From Pseudonocardia sp. MH-G8 (GTDB lineage Bacteria; Actinomycetota; Actinomycetes; Mycobacteriales; Pseudonocardiaceae), in the NCBI RefSeq assembly GCF_002262885.1, contig NZ_NKYF01000013.1, forward strand, positions 171,240 to 235,239: a stretch of 64,000 nt of DNA. Direction: 5' to 3'. Both the position numbers and the translations under genes were made by a program. Positions 8,247-19,050 of the stretch are shown piece by piece (within the stretch, counting starts at the first letter, position 1; the number at the start of each line of letters is the position of its first letter). The notes beneath the pieces were generated by a model that made no database searches, was not told the origin of the DNA, and saw only the letters and a program-made list of their open reading frames with translations.

Positions 8247-9776
8247 TCAGCCTTGGCTGAAGCTCTCGATGATCGGCTGCCCGTCCTCGCCCGTGCCGAC
8301 GACGAAGCGGTACGGCTCGGTGGTGGTGGCACCGTCGCGGGGGTCGAACACGACCGTGGCCTCCACGGTGTTCTCCCCCGTGGCGCGGACGTCCTGCAGA
8401 GCCACCGACTCCATGCCGCCGTAGAAGCTGTCGAAGGAACCCCGGTTGCCGGACTGGCCCTGCGCCTGGGGGCTCAGCATCTGCCAGGCCGCGTCGCGGT
8501 TGCCGGGCAGCAGCCCGTAGTAGGTCTGCACGGCGGCGGCCGCGTCGGTGGCCGCCGGGGCGGACGGTGCGCTCGTGGTCGTCGGCGCGGCGGTGGTCGT
8601 CGGCGGTGCGGGGGTCGTCGTGGGCGCAGGAGTGGTCGTGGCGGCGGCCGCAGGCGGCTCCGTCGGTGCGGCGGGCGCGCTCGTGCCGGGCAGTGCGGCC
8701 GGTGCGCCGCCCGGGTCGCCGCCACTCGTGAGGAGCGCCACCGTGACGCCGACTCCCGCGGCGAGCACCGCCAGCACCCCGATCAGGATGGGCACGCGGC
8801 GGTTGCGACGCCGCTCGGGCCGGGGCCCCCGCAGGTCGGACACGGTGGGCGGGCCGGCAGGTGCGGGCGGCGGGGCCGCGACCGCGGTGCTCGCCGCCAT
8901 CGTGGGCGCGGGCGGCGCGAGGCCGGTGTCGCGGCCTGCGGCGACCGCGGCCAGCGCGTCGCGGGCCTGCGCGGCGGACGGGCGGTCCTCGGGCTCCCGG
9001 CTCAGCAACAGCATGATCACGTCGACGACCGGGCCGCCCTCGCGCGGCGGGCGCACCGTCTCGGTGGCGACCTTGTGCAACAACGCGTAGGCGTTGTCGT
9101 CGAGCCCGAACGGCGGGGTGCCCTCGATGGCCGCGTACAGGGTGGCGCCGAGCGCGAACACGTCCGACGCGGCGGTCGGGTCGTGCCCGCGCGCCACCTC
9201 CGGCGAGATGAACGCGGGCGTGCCGGCGATCAGGCCGGTGCGCGTGAGCTGCACGTCGTCGACCGCGCGGGACACCCCGAAGTCGGTGAGCTTGACGCGG
9301 CCGTCCTCGGCGATGAGCACGTTGCCCGGCTTGACGTCGCGGTGCACCACACCCGCGACGTGCGCGGCCGCCAGCCCGTCGGCGACCTGGCGGCCGATGT
9401 CCGCCACCTCGAGCGGTGGCAACGGACCCTTCCCACCGAGCACCTGGGCCAGCGACTGCGACGCGAGGTACTCCATCACCAGCCACGGCCGGTCCTCGTA
9501 CACCACGACGTCGAACATGCTGATCACGTGTGCATGCTGGAGACGGGCCCCGATCCGGCCTTCGCGCAGGAGCCGCTGGCGCGACTCCTCCAGCGCGTCG
9601 TTGCCCGCCGCCGTGGGCGGCGCGGCTGCCACGAGCAACTCCTTGACCGCGACCGTGCGGTTCAGCAGCTCGTCGGTGGCTCGCCATACGACGCCCATCG
9701 CGCCCGCGCCGATCCGCTCGTCGAGCCGGTAACGGGCGCCGACGCGGACGGGGCTGTGATTGGATGCGGGGCTCAT
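8247..9776 (-). CDS. Membrane-bound serine/threonine protein kinase (PknB-like)
   Basis: 509 residues. The cytosolic kinase domain (about 15-275) has the glycine loop GAGAMGVVW, lysine in VAVKEL, HRDVKPGN catalytic loop, DFGVSR and SPEVARG, so it looks active. A proline-rich juxtamembrane stretch leads to one membrane helix (about 330-352, PILIGVLAVLAAGVGVTVAL). Outside are a Thr/Pro/Ala-rich linker and a ~100-residue globular C-terminal domain with an NTF2/lumazine-like look, not PASTA repeats. ATG 9776 was chosen over TTG 9785. The gene lies 130 bp behind the DUF4038-Rpf gene on the same strand. The extracellular ligand is unknown. Confidence 0.92.
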   Translation of the reverse strand: MSPASNHSPVRVGARYRLDERIGAGAMGVVWRATDELLNRTVAVKELLVAAAPPTAAGNDALEESRQRLLREGRIGARLQHAHVISMFDVVVYEDRPWLVMEYLASQSLAQVLGGKGPLPPLEVADIGRQVADGLAAAHVAGVVHRDVKPGNVLIAEDGRVKLTDFGVSRAVDDVQLTRTGLIAGTPAFISPEVARGHDPTAASDVFALGATLYAAIEGTPPFGLDDNAYALLHKVATETVRPPREGGPVVDVIMLLLSREPEDRPSAAQARDALAAVAAGRDTGLAPPAPTMAASTAVAAPPPAPAGPPTVSDLRGPRPERRRNRRVPILIGVLAVLAAGVGVTVALLTSGGDPGGAPAALPGTSAPAAPTEPPAAAATTTPAPTTTPAPPTTTAAPTTTSAPSAPAATDAAAAVQTYYGLLPGNRDAAWQMLSPQAQGQSGNRGSFDSFYGGMESVALQDVRATGENTVEATVVFDPRDGATTTEPYRFVVGTGEDGQPIIESFSQG

Positions 9777-9906
9777 CGCCCGCAAGGGTAGCCAGGGCCA
9801 CTGAGAGCGTGCTTAACGGCCGGGGTCATGCCGTGCACCTGCACGAATGGTCCGCCCGGCCGAACCTATCGGACGAATGCGCCGCTGCGCGAGAGGCCCA
9901 GAGTGA

Positions 9907-12075
9907 TCACCAGCTCCAGCGGGGCAGGCCCAGCCGGCTCGCGCAGGCGGGCCAGGAGCCGTAGCCGCCGCGGTCGTCGCGGACGCGGGCAGCCACGAGG
10001 ATCTGCTCCTCCCGGGTGGCCAGGTGCGCCTGCGGCGCGAACTCGGTGCCGCCGTAGTCCTTCCACGTGCCCTCGTTGAACTGCAAGCCGCCGTAGTAGC
10101 CGTTGCCGGTGTCGATCCCCCAGTCACCGGAGGACTCGCAGGCAGCGAGCTGCTCCCACACCGCGTCGTCCGCGGCGGCCGGCTCCGCCGCGTCCTCCTC
10201 CCGCTCGGCCCGGTCGCCCTCCGTCTCCCCGCGGTCGCCCCCACCGCCGCCGGCGTCACCGGCCTCGTCACCGGCGTCCTCCTGCCCGCCGCCGCGGTCG
10301 TCCCCGCCCTCGTCGCCGTCCCGGGCGCGCTCGTCCTCACCACGACCGTCCTCCTCGCGAGCTCCGTCCGCTCCGGGGCCGTCGTCCTCGTCCCCACCGG
10401 TACCTCCGTCCGTGTCCGGCTCCTCCCCGCCGCCGCCGGGTCCGAAGCCCGCGTCGGGGTCGTCGAGGTCGCGGCCGGAGGCGCCCGTCCGGTCGGAGGT
10501 CGGCGTGTCGCGGCCCTGGAGGCGGTCGGCGCCCGGTGGGCCGAAGTCGGCGGCGGCGTCGTCGACGACGAGGACCCAGTCGGCCTCGTCGCCCCCGGTG
10601 ACGGGCGGGGTGAAGGTGGCGCGCCCGTCACCGTCGACCGCGTCGAGCCGGAGGGCGTCGCCGCTGCGCGGGTCGAACCACCAGGGCTGGGCGGTGGCAC
10701 CGGCCACCACGCCCAGGTCGACGTCCACCTCCCGGCCCGCCGGCGTGTAGGCCATGAGCGTGGAGCCGTCGGGCGCCACCGCCGCCTGGATCCGTTCGGC
10801 CCCCTCCCCCGGGTCGGCCACGACCGGGCCCGGCTCCACCCGCGGCCTCGACTCCACCAGCGCGCGCACGTTCTGCATCTGCTCCGCGCCGGGGGACCGC
10901 AGCGCCTCGGTCCAGGTGCCGCGGGCGTGCAGCTGCGGCGACCGGCCCTCGGCGAGGAACTGCCAGACCGCGTGGTGGCCGTAGGTGTGGCCGGCCGCGC
11001 CGCCGAGCACCGACCAGTAGGCGTCGCGCCGCACGTCCCGGGCGTCCGCGTACCCGTCGCCGGGGCGCCGGCAGTACGGGTGGTCCTCGTGGATCGGCTC
11101 ACCGTCCACGAACGGCAGGCCCGCCGCGTACGTCTGCACGACGAGCTCGGCGCGGACGTCGTGGCGCAGGCAGTGCCCGCCCCGCAGCATGTGGAAGCCG
11201 ATCCGCTCGTCGCCTTCGAACCAGGTGGCCGAGGTCTGGTCGCCGCGCGGGTGGTAGGTCGTCAGCTGCGTGCCGCCGCCTTCCCGGATCCCGTCGGCGA
11301 GCGCCCGCCAGACGCCTTCGACGCCGTCTGCGGGTGCGTCGCCTCCCAGCACCCAGACGACGTTGCCGGCCTCGCCGTAGCGACGTCCGAGGAACTCCCC
11401 GTACGCGCCGGCGTTCGCCTCGGTGAGCAGCTCGCCGACCTGCCCGTCCGCCCACACCGGCAGCATCGCCAGCACGAGGCCGCGCTCGGCGGCCTGCGCG
11501 ACGACGAAGTCGACGTGGTCCCAGTAGTCGTACTGCTGCTCGCCCTCGTCCCCCGGGGTGACGGCGAGCTCGTCGAGGCCCGTGTCGTAGGGCGAATCGC
11601 CGTACTGGTTCGGGCCGGGGCCACCGGCCTGCGGGAAGAGGGCCGCCGCCTGCACGACCGTGAAGCCCTGCGCCGCCCGCGTGTCGAGGTACTCCTCGGT
11701 CTCGGAGCGGGTGAGGTTGACGAAGAGGCTCCAGGCGGTGTCACCCAGCCAGAAGAACGGCTCGCCGTCGCGGGTGAAGGTGCGCCCGTCGGCAGCGAGC
11801 GCGTCCGGCGCGCAGACCGCACGCCCCGCTCCCACGACGCTCCCGGTCACCACGCCCGACGCGTCCGCGCCCGCGCACTCCCAGGTCGCCGCCGGATGCG
11901 CCGGCGCGGGGCCCCGGAGCAGCGCGGCGAGCGCCGCCACGGCCACCACGACCGCCAGTACGGCGAGCGCCGGCGCCGTGACAGCGGCTCGGCTCGGACG
12001 GCGCACGGACCACCTCGACTCCCGCCGGACGGGCGGGCTCGGACGGGCTGCGACGGCGCCGTTCCGCGCCGCCAC
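9907..12075 (-). CDS. DUF4038 (GH140/apiosidase-like) protein fused to Rpf-type lysozyme-like domain
   Basis: 722 residues, GTG start. Order: N-terminal membrane anchor (about 32-55); DUF4038 TIM-barrel domain (about 90-400) beginning at DGEPFFWLGDTAWSL, with candidate catalytic acids in WVLGGDAP and DGEPIHEDH; a small beta domain (about 410-510); a long Gly/Asp/Glu-rich linker (about 530-635); and a C-terminal transglycosylase-like Rpf domain (about 640-722) with the catalytic glutamate in LAACESSGDW and the typical GYYGGLQF. Rpf domains cleave peptidoglycan; GH140 enzymes cleave apiose from plant pectin. The combination suggests a membrane-anchored protein acting on wall or attached glycan. 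A shorter relative without Rpf lies at 19974-21410. Confidence 0.88.
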   Translation of the reverse strand: MAARNGAVAARPSPPVRRESRWSVRRPSRAAVTAPALAVLAVVVAVAALAALLRGPAPAHPAATWECAGADASGVVTGSVVGAGRAVCAPDALAADGRTFTRDGEPFFWLGDTAWSLFVNLTRSETEEYLDTRAAQGFTVVQAAALFPQAGGPGPNQYGDSPYDTGLDELAVTPGDEGEQQYDYWDHVDFVVAQAAERGLVLAMLPVWADGQVGELLTEANAGAYGEFLGRRYGEAGNVVWVLGGDAPADGVEGVWRALADGIREGGGTQLTTYHPRGDQTSATWFEGDERIGFHMLRGGHCLRHDVRAELVVQTYAAGLPFVDGEPIHEDHPYCRRPGDGYADARDVRRDAYWSVLGGAAGHTYGHHAVWQFLAEGRSPQLHARGTWTEALRSPGAEQMQNVRALVESRPRVEPGPVVADPGEGAERIQAAVAPDGSTLMAYTPAGREVDVDLGVVAGATAQPWWFDPRSGDALRLDAVDGDGRATFTPPVTGGDEADWVLVVDDAAADFGPPGADRLQGRDTPTSDRTGASGRDLDDPDAGFGPGGGGEEPDTDGGTGGDEDDGPGADGAREEDGRGEDERARDGDEGGDDRGGGQEDAGDEAGDAGGGGGDRGETEGDRAEREEDAAEPAAADDAVWEQLAACESSGDWGIDTGNGYYGGLQFNEGTWKDYGGTEFAPQAHLATREEQILVAARVRDDRGGYGSWPACASRLGLPRWSW

Positions 12076-12198
12076 TCGGGCAGGCGCACGCTAAGCAGGC
12101 GCGCGTCCGAGCCGGTCCGGAACGGTGCGAGAGCACTCGCGCCCGGCGCCCGGGAGGCGCGTCCCTCGGCAGGTCAGTGGCACGTCGCGGGGCCGGAG

Positions 12199-12230
12199 CG
12201 ATCACGACCGACCGTTCACGATCGTGATCG
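12199..12230. promoter_or_regulatory. Operator-like inverted repeat between divergent genes
   Basis: CGATCACGA (12199-12207) and TCGTGATCG (12222-12230) form a perfect 9-bp inverted repeat with a 14-nt spacer. The sequence GACCGTTC flanks the right arm as a direct repeat. It sits between the divergent DUF4038-Rpf and CBS genes and may be a regulator binding site for either. No matching regulator is in the window. Confidence 0.45.
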
Positions 12231-12333
12231 GTGACCGTTCGGCGCACGGAGCCCGACATCACGGACGGATGGTGCGACTTTCCGGGTGACACACATCGCT
12301 GCCATCCCACACGGCACAGCCGACAGGAGCACC

Positions 12334-12801
12334 ATGGGGCCATTCGCAGCCGGATGTGAAGGGGTAACGATGAAGATCGCCGACATCCTCGACACCAAGG
12401 GACGCGACGTCCATTCCGTGCTGCCGTGGCTCACGGTGGCGGAGGTGGTCGATCGCCTCGGCCGGCTCGGCATCGGGGCGGTGCTCGTCAGCGAGTCCGA
12501 CTCCATCCAGGGGATCGTCTCCGAGCGCGACATCGTCCGCGCACTGCGCAAGCACGGCGCCGCACTGCTCACCATGCCGGTGAGCGAGGTGATGACCCGC
12601 TACGTCGAGACCTGCGACCCGGACGAGACCGTGGCGCACGCGATGGCCCGGATGACCGCGGGCCGCTACCGGCACCTGCCGGTGCTCGTGGACGGGCGCC
12701 TCGTGGGCATGGTCAGCATCGGGGACCTGGTGAAGCACCGGGTCCGGGAGATGGAGATCGAGACGGGCGTGCTGCGCGATGCGGTGATCGCGCGCTACTG
12801 A
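12334..12801 (+). CDS. Tandem CBS domain protein
   Basis: 155 residues with two CBS motifs, about 25-85 (IGAVLVSESDSIQGIVSERD) and 90-145 (YRHLPVLVDGRLVGMVSIGD). Such stand-alone Bateman modules bind adenine nucleotides and regulate partners. AGGAG at 12324 is ideally spaced from ATG 12334; the family usually begins at MKIADIL, here ATG 12370, so the first 12 residues may be an extension or the true start may be the later one. A very strong hairpin follows the stop. Confidence 0.88.
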   Translation: MGPFAAGCEGVTMKIADILDTKGRDVHSVLPWLTVAEVVDRLGRLGIGAVLVSESDSIQGIVSERDIVRALRKHGAALLTMPVSEVMTRYVETCDPDETVAHAMARMTAGRYRHLPVLVDGRLVGMVSIGDLVKHRVREMEIETGVLRDAVIARY

Positions 12802-12816
12802 GGCCCCGTTCCTGAT

Positions 12817-12869
12817 GTCAGTAGAGCCACCTTCATGTCACGAGATGACATGAAGGTGGCTTTACTGAC
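12817..12869. repeat. Near-perfect 24-bp inverted repeat downstream of the CBS gene
   Basis: Arms 12817-12840 and 12846-12869 pair over 24 positions with one G-T-compatible mismatch and a 5-nt loop. It starts 15 bp after the CBS stop. No T-run follows, so it may be a factor-independent stop of the actinobacterial hairpin type or a REP-like element. Confidence 0.8.
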
Positions 12870-13065
12870 GCGGGAGGCCGGGCAAGCGTCGCCTGCCAGG
12901 GGCCCCGCACCCCTTGGGCCGGTAGCGCGCAGGCCGTCGCGATCCGCCCACCGGGCGAGCGATACGTTCACACTTGCAAACACTTTCACGCGAAACGGAC
13001 CCAAGACATCCCGCGCCGTGTAACCGTCGTCCTGACCGAAAGGCCGAGGCGAGGAGCTGGCGGAC

Positions 13066-13629
13066 ATGTTTACAGGTCGCCCATGGAGAGTCCGCGTACC
13101 GAAACGCGTTGAGTCGAGCCACATCACGCGGGTCACGACCCGCCTAGCTCCGCTCACGTCGATCATGCTGACACTTGCCTTGGCGGGGAGCGGCTGGGGC
13201 GACTCCGCGCACGCCGCTCAGACGGAAGTGCACGCACCGTCAGCGACAACCCAGGATGGGGGACTGTTCACCTCACACGGCGACTACGTCCACACCTCGA
13301 ACACGCCGCCCTTAGCAGCATCTGCTCATGGCTGGTGGACCATCGGCCCGAATGTAGGCGTACGGCCCGAACTGGCAGTTGTGACCGTCCAGTTGCAGTT
13401 CAAAAGGACCGACGGCACGTGGATCGACGTAGGCGAACCAGGATCGGAGCGCGTCAAGCCGGATGGCGGCTCAGCGAACAGGGCGAACGCCCGAGTCCTG
13501 TGCGCCGATGCGAAAACGCGCATGTGGCGAAGCGTTGTCGACGTCGACGTCGTCGGCTACGGGGATTCTCCGAACCAGCTGATCACCTCTGAACAGGCAG
13601 TGGAATGTAGGGTACGGTTGGATCCATGA
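13066..13629 (+). CDS. Secreted protein of unknown function
   Basis: 187 residues. A basic N-terminus and hydrophobic stretch (about 30-45, IMLTLALAGSGWG) end in a signal-peptidase-like SAHAAQ, so the mature part of about 135 residues is probably exported. The mature region is rich in Trp/Thr, with two cysteines (VLCADA, AVECRV) that could form a disulfide. AGGAG precedes the ATG. Base composition here is visibly lower in GC than neighbouring genes, as in an acquired gene. The stop overlaps the next start (ATGA at 13626), so both are co-translated. No family recognised. Confidence 0.7.
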   Translation: MFTGRPWRVRVPKRVESSHITRVTTRLAPLTSIMLTLALAGSGWGDSAHAAQTEVHAPSATTQDGGLFTSHGDYVHTSNTPPLAASAHGWWTIGPNVGVRPELAVVTVQLQFKRTDGTWIDVGEPGSERVKPDGGSANRANARVLCADAKTRMWRSVVDVDVVGYGDSPNQLITSEQAVECRVRLDP

Positions 13630-14381
13630 AGGTTCTCAGCCCGTCCACGTTCGTGGCCTTGTACGGGTCGTTCCGGCCGCACCCGTGGATCACGATGGGC
13701 GAGACGGAAGAAGACGCTTACAGCCTCTTCTTCAACCGCGCGGAAATGATGGGGTGGTCGCATTCGACCACCGAGGGCCGTCGTCCCGTCCTCTGGGGGA
13801 TGAACGACGCGGGGTTCGACGTCGCGGGCGAGACGACCGACGCGGGCCGGGTCGCCTGGTTCCAGGTCGGGACCGGTGAGGACGAGCTGTCGGGTGTCGC
13901 GTTCCCGTTCCATCCGCTGCTGACGTGCGCGGTCGACTCCGTCGCCCGCGTGGGCCAACTCGGCCTGGACGGTGTGCAGTTCCTCGTACCCGTGCAGTAC
14001 GCCGGCGCGCCGGCGTTCCGCTCCGCGGTGCCGAACTGGTTCAACCTCTGCGATCCGGCCTCCCGCACGCGCCTGCGGGTGACCGTGGACAGCGGCGAGG
14101 ACGCGGTCCTGCCGCGGGTGGCGGCGAAGCTGTCGGAGCTCGTCACGCTGATGGCGCCGGAACGGTTCGCGGTCGAGCCGGGCCTCCGGCAGGAGCACGT
14201 GCAACTCCTGCCGGAGGCCACCGAGTTCTGGATGGGCGAGGGCCGGCATCCGGTCACGTTCGACACCGTGGCCCCGGACTGGACCCTCGACTCCATCGCC
14301 TACACCGCGGACCTGTTCGCCGAGGCGTGCCGGCGCATCGAGATCCGCACGTCGGTCCAGATCAACATCGGGCGCCGGTAG
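13626..14381 (+). CDS. Conserved-looking cytosolic protein of unknown function
   Basis: 251 residues with no signal peptide or membrane helix. Features seen: an aromatic N-terminus (FVALYGSFRPHPWITM), a central segment with alternating hydrophobics, and a C-terminus EIRTSVQINIGRR. Codon usage is normal high-GC with strong third-position G/C, so it is surely coding. It is translationally coupled by ATGA to the secreted protein upstream, so the two probably work together. No family recognised. Confidence 0.75.
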   Translation: MKVLSPSTFVALYGSFRPHPWITMGETEEDAYSLFFNRAEMMGWSHSTTEGRRPVLWGMNDAGFDVAGETTDAGRVAWFQVGTGEDELSGVAFPFHPLLTCAVDSVARVGQLGLDGVQFLVPVQYAGAPAFRSAVPNWFNLCDPASRTRLRVTVDSGEDAVLPRVAAKLSELVTLMAPERFAVEPGLRQEHVQLLPEATEFWMGEGRHPVTFDTVAPDWTLDSIAYTADLFAEACRRIEIRTSVQINIGRR

Positions 14382-14422
14382 GCCGGCTCCTGACGTCCCG
14401 TTCCTGCCGTCGCGGCGTAGAT

Positions 14423-14460
14423 CGGTAAGTCTTGACTTACCGTTAGCCTTGGCTTACCGT
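14423..14460 (+). promoter_or_regulatory. Promoter with palindromic operator, probably leaderless
   Basis: CGGTAAGTC-TT-GACTTACCG (14423-14442) is a perfect 9-bp inverted repeat. Its right arm contains TTGACT (14432-14437), a good -35 box, and 17 nt later TACCGT (14455-14460) fits TAnnnT. CTTGACTTACCGT recurs with one change at 14448-14460. Transcription would start close to the GTG at 14467, giving a leaderless mRNA repressed by a factor bound to the palindrome. Confidence 0.6.
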
Positions 14461-14466
14461 AGGCGT

Positions 14467-14931
14467 GTGCTCACCATACCGACGCCTCGGACCCACGACG
14501 AACGCGTAGCGGCTGCACGCCTCCGCCTGGAGCAGGAATTCCAGATGTGGCTGTCAACGGGGGGACGGGCCGGTCCACACCTGATCCCGGTGGCGTTCGT
14601 CGAAGATGGCGACACCATCGTCACCGCGACCGGAACGGGCAGCAGAACCGTTCGACACCTTCAGGAGACCGGGAGAGCACGGGTCGCCCTGGGCACCACG
14701 TCCGACGTGGTGATGATCGATGCCACCCTCGATCGTCTCGTGCCCGTTCCCGAGGTTGCCACCGAACTGGCCGACCGCTTCGCCGCCGTCTCCCATGACC
14801 CGCGGCAGATGCCGGGCTACGTGTACCTCCGGCTGCTCCCCCACCGCGTGCAGGTGTGGAACGGGTTCCACGAGTTCCCCGGCCGGACGGTGATGCTCGA
14901 GGGTGAGTGGCTCCCGCACCCGGTCGACTGA
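14467..14931 (+). CDS. Pyridoxamine 5'-phosphate oxidase-like (FMN/F420 split-barrel) protein
   Basis: 154-residue split-barrel flavin-binding protein. Seen: PHLIPVAFVEDGDTIVTAT (paired strands), RARVALGTTSDVVMIDA and a C-terminal VQVWNGFHEFPGRTVM. In mycobacteria and relatives such proteins use F420 or FMN to reduce or bind small molecules. GTG 14467 was chosen because it lies about 7 nt after a good -10 box, implying leaderless translation. It converges with the DsbA-family gene (16 bp apart). Confidence 0.75.
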   Translation: MLTIPTPRTHDERVAAARLRLEQEFQMWLSTGGRAGPHLIPVAFVEDGDTIVTATGTGSRTVRHLQETGRARVALGTTSDVVMIDATLDRLVPVPEVATELADRFAAVSHDPRQMPGYVYLRLLPHRVQVWNGFHEFPGRTVMLEGEWLPHPVD

Positions 14932-14947
14932 ACTGAGCAGCGAACCC

Positions 14948-15571
14948 TCAGTCGAACGTCGGGTCCTCGGTGCGGGTGCGCTTGAGCTCGAAGAAGTGCG
15001 GGTAGTTCGCGAGCAGCCGCGCGCCGTCGAAGATCTTGCCCGCGTCCTCGCCGCGCGGGATGCGGGAGATGACCGGGCCGAAGAACGCGGTGCCGTCGAC
15101 GTGGATGGTGGGGGTGCCGACGTCCAGCCCCACCGGGTCCATGCCGCGGTGGTGGCTCGCGCGCAGCTCCTCGTCGTACTCGGTGCTGGTGGCGGCGTCG
15201 GCGAGCGCGGCGGGAAGGCCCAGCTCGGCGAGCGCCTCCTTGATGACGACGTCGAAGTCCTTGTTGCCCCCGTTGTGGACGCGGGTGCCGAGGGCGGTGT
15301 AGAGCGGCTCGAGGATCTCCTGGCCGTGGTCGCGGGCGGCGGCGATGGCCACGCGCACCGGGCCCCAGGCGCGGTCCATCATCTCGCGGTACTCCGCGGG
15401 CAGGTCGCGGCCCTCGTTCAGCACGGCGAGGCTCATGACGTTCCAGTGGATCTCGATGTCGCGGACCTCGCGCACCTCGAGCATCCAGCGCGACGTGATC
15501 CAGGCCCACGGACACAGCGGGTCGAACCAGAAGTCGACGCGGGCGGTCTGCGCGGACTCGGCACTCGGCAC
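14948..15571 (-). CDS. Mycothiol-dependent nitroreductase family DsbA-like protein (Rv2466c type)
   Basis: 207-residue thioredoxin-fold DsbA protein. The N-terminal DFWFDPLCPWAWITSRW is the hallmark of the Rv2466c family, which uses mycothiol to reduce nitro compounds and protects from oxidative stress. The motif here is CPWA, with alanine in place of the second cysteine of Rv2466c, so it should work through a mixed disulfide with mycothiol. GTG at 15569-15571 is preceded by GAGGAG at proper spacing. It is divergent from pepN. Confidence 0.85.
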   Translation of the reverse strand: MPSAESAQTARVDFWFDPLCPWAWITSRWMLEVREVRDIEIHWNVMSLAVLNEGRDLPAEYREMMDRAWGPVRVAIAAARDHGQEILEPLYTALGTRVHNGGNKDFDVVIKEALAELGLPAALADAATSTEYDEELRASHHRGMDPVGLDVGTPTIHVDGTAFFGPVISRIPRGEDAGKIFDGARLLANYPHFFELKRTRTEDPTFD

Positions 15572-15731
15572 AGCAAGCTCCTCGGGTTGCGGCGGGGCGT
15601 TCGTCGGCACCAACCAGAAGGCTGGGTCGGGCATTCCGCGACAACGGAGATCTCACCGGCGTCCCGCGGGCGGTCGTGGTTGGATCGGCGCCAGTCCCGA
15701 GCGTCCACCGATACAGGAGTGCCGAGTCCGC

Positions 15732-18278
<2,547 letters not shown>

Positions 18279-18301
18279 CCCGGTGAACGACCGCTGGCGC
18301 A

Positions 18302-18367
18302 CATGATCGCCAGATCGGCGCACCGACGGCGAGCTGTCGCCGCTACTGCACCGGTCTGGCGATCATG
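18302..18367. repeat. 66-bp palindromic element A downstream of pepN
   Basis: Arms 18302-18318 and 18351-18367 pair over 17 positions with one mismatch. The 32-nt interior has its own stem, GGCGA (18328-18332) with TCGCC (18337-18341). It begins 23 bp after the pepN stop. Confidence 0.75.
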
Positions 18368-18402
18368 GCAGCAGCGCGGCCGCTGGCCCCTGGCCCCGGC
18401 CG

Positions 18403-18469
18403 ACCGCACCTTGGAGCCTTACTGCTCTGGAACGGCGCCCAGAACGACTGTATGGCTCCAAGGTGCGGT
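18403..18469. repeat. 67-bp palindromic element B, also found inside the NRPS gene
   Basis: A perfect 16-bp inverted repeat: ACCGCACCTTGGAGCC (18403-18418) and its complement at 18454-18469, with a 35-nt loop that contains ACTGC near its left end. The same arms (13 bp perfect) and a loop of nearly equal length recur at 33541-33603, inside a coding sequence. It lies 35 bp after element A. Confidence 0.8.
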
Positions 18470-18480
18470 GGGAGATGCGC

Positions 18481-18735
18481 TCAGGACGGTGACGTGATCT
18501 TGCGCCAGAGCTGGCGGAAGAACCCGTTCTCGGGCCGGTACTCCCCGCAACCACGCCGACCGCAGGTGCCGCAGTCGCTGCCGGGCCGGTAGTGGTCGTG
18601 CGCCGCGCGGCCGTGCCCGCACGTGCACGGGTCGATGACGGTGCGCTGGGCGGGCGGAGGCGGGACGTCCGCCGGAGCCGGCGACGACGTGCGCTGGACC
18701 GGGAAGGAGGTTTCCAGGTCGGAGAGGGAGGGCAT
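18481..18735 (-). CDS. Small cysteine-rich, probably zinc-binding protein
   Basis: 84 residues. The N-terminal half is Pro/Ser/Thr-rich and flexible. The C-terminal half carries CTCGHGRAAHDHY and CGTCGRRGC, six cysteines and several histidines arranged like a zinc ribbon or knuckle, then a basic FFRQLWRKI tail. ATG 18735 is the first start with a compact product; an upstream extension is possible. Palindrome element B abuts its stop. No family name can be given with confidence. Confidence 0.6.
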   Translation of the reverse strand: MPSLSDLETSFPVQRTSSPAPADVPPPPAQRTVIDPCTCGHGRAAHDHYRPGSDCGTCGRRGCGEYRPENGFFRQLWRKITSPS

Positions 18736-19050
18736 GCCCGTGGGTGGAGTGAGGACCGAGGATCCCGCGTTGTGTGAGCGGCCGCGTCGCTGCCCTGCGC
18801 CGGCCGAGTGCCCCGATGCCGCATCACCCATGTGGGTCCCTGCCCTTCATCAGTCCGAGCCCCCGGAGGGGGCGTGCACGCACAGTATGCGACCGAGGCC
18901 ATCAAGTCGACCATCACCAACTCCGGTACAAGCTCGAAGGTTACGGTCGATCTGTCATCGGTCGTGCTGCACGTTGCGTCACCGCCGACCTACGGGGGTA
19001 CCCGTTCCGGGTCGGCGGGGAAACGACGGACTGCGTCGGTGAGCGGTGGG
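18736..19050. other. Intergenic stretch without a recognisable gene
   Basis: About 315 bp between two minus-strand genes. It has a short GC hairpin (18859-18873, GCCCCC/GGGGGC) and is somewhat less GC-rich around 18880-18960, where promoter elements for the small cysteine-rich gene may lie. No coding frame with convincing codon usage. Confidence 0.5.

Noticed and set aside
13066..14381. Type II toxin-antitoxin or phage module
   Set aside because: No DNA-binding antitoxin or phage protein; sizes and a signal peptide on the first gene do not fit.
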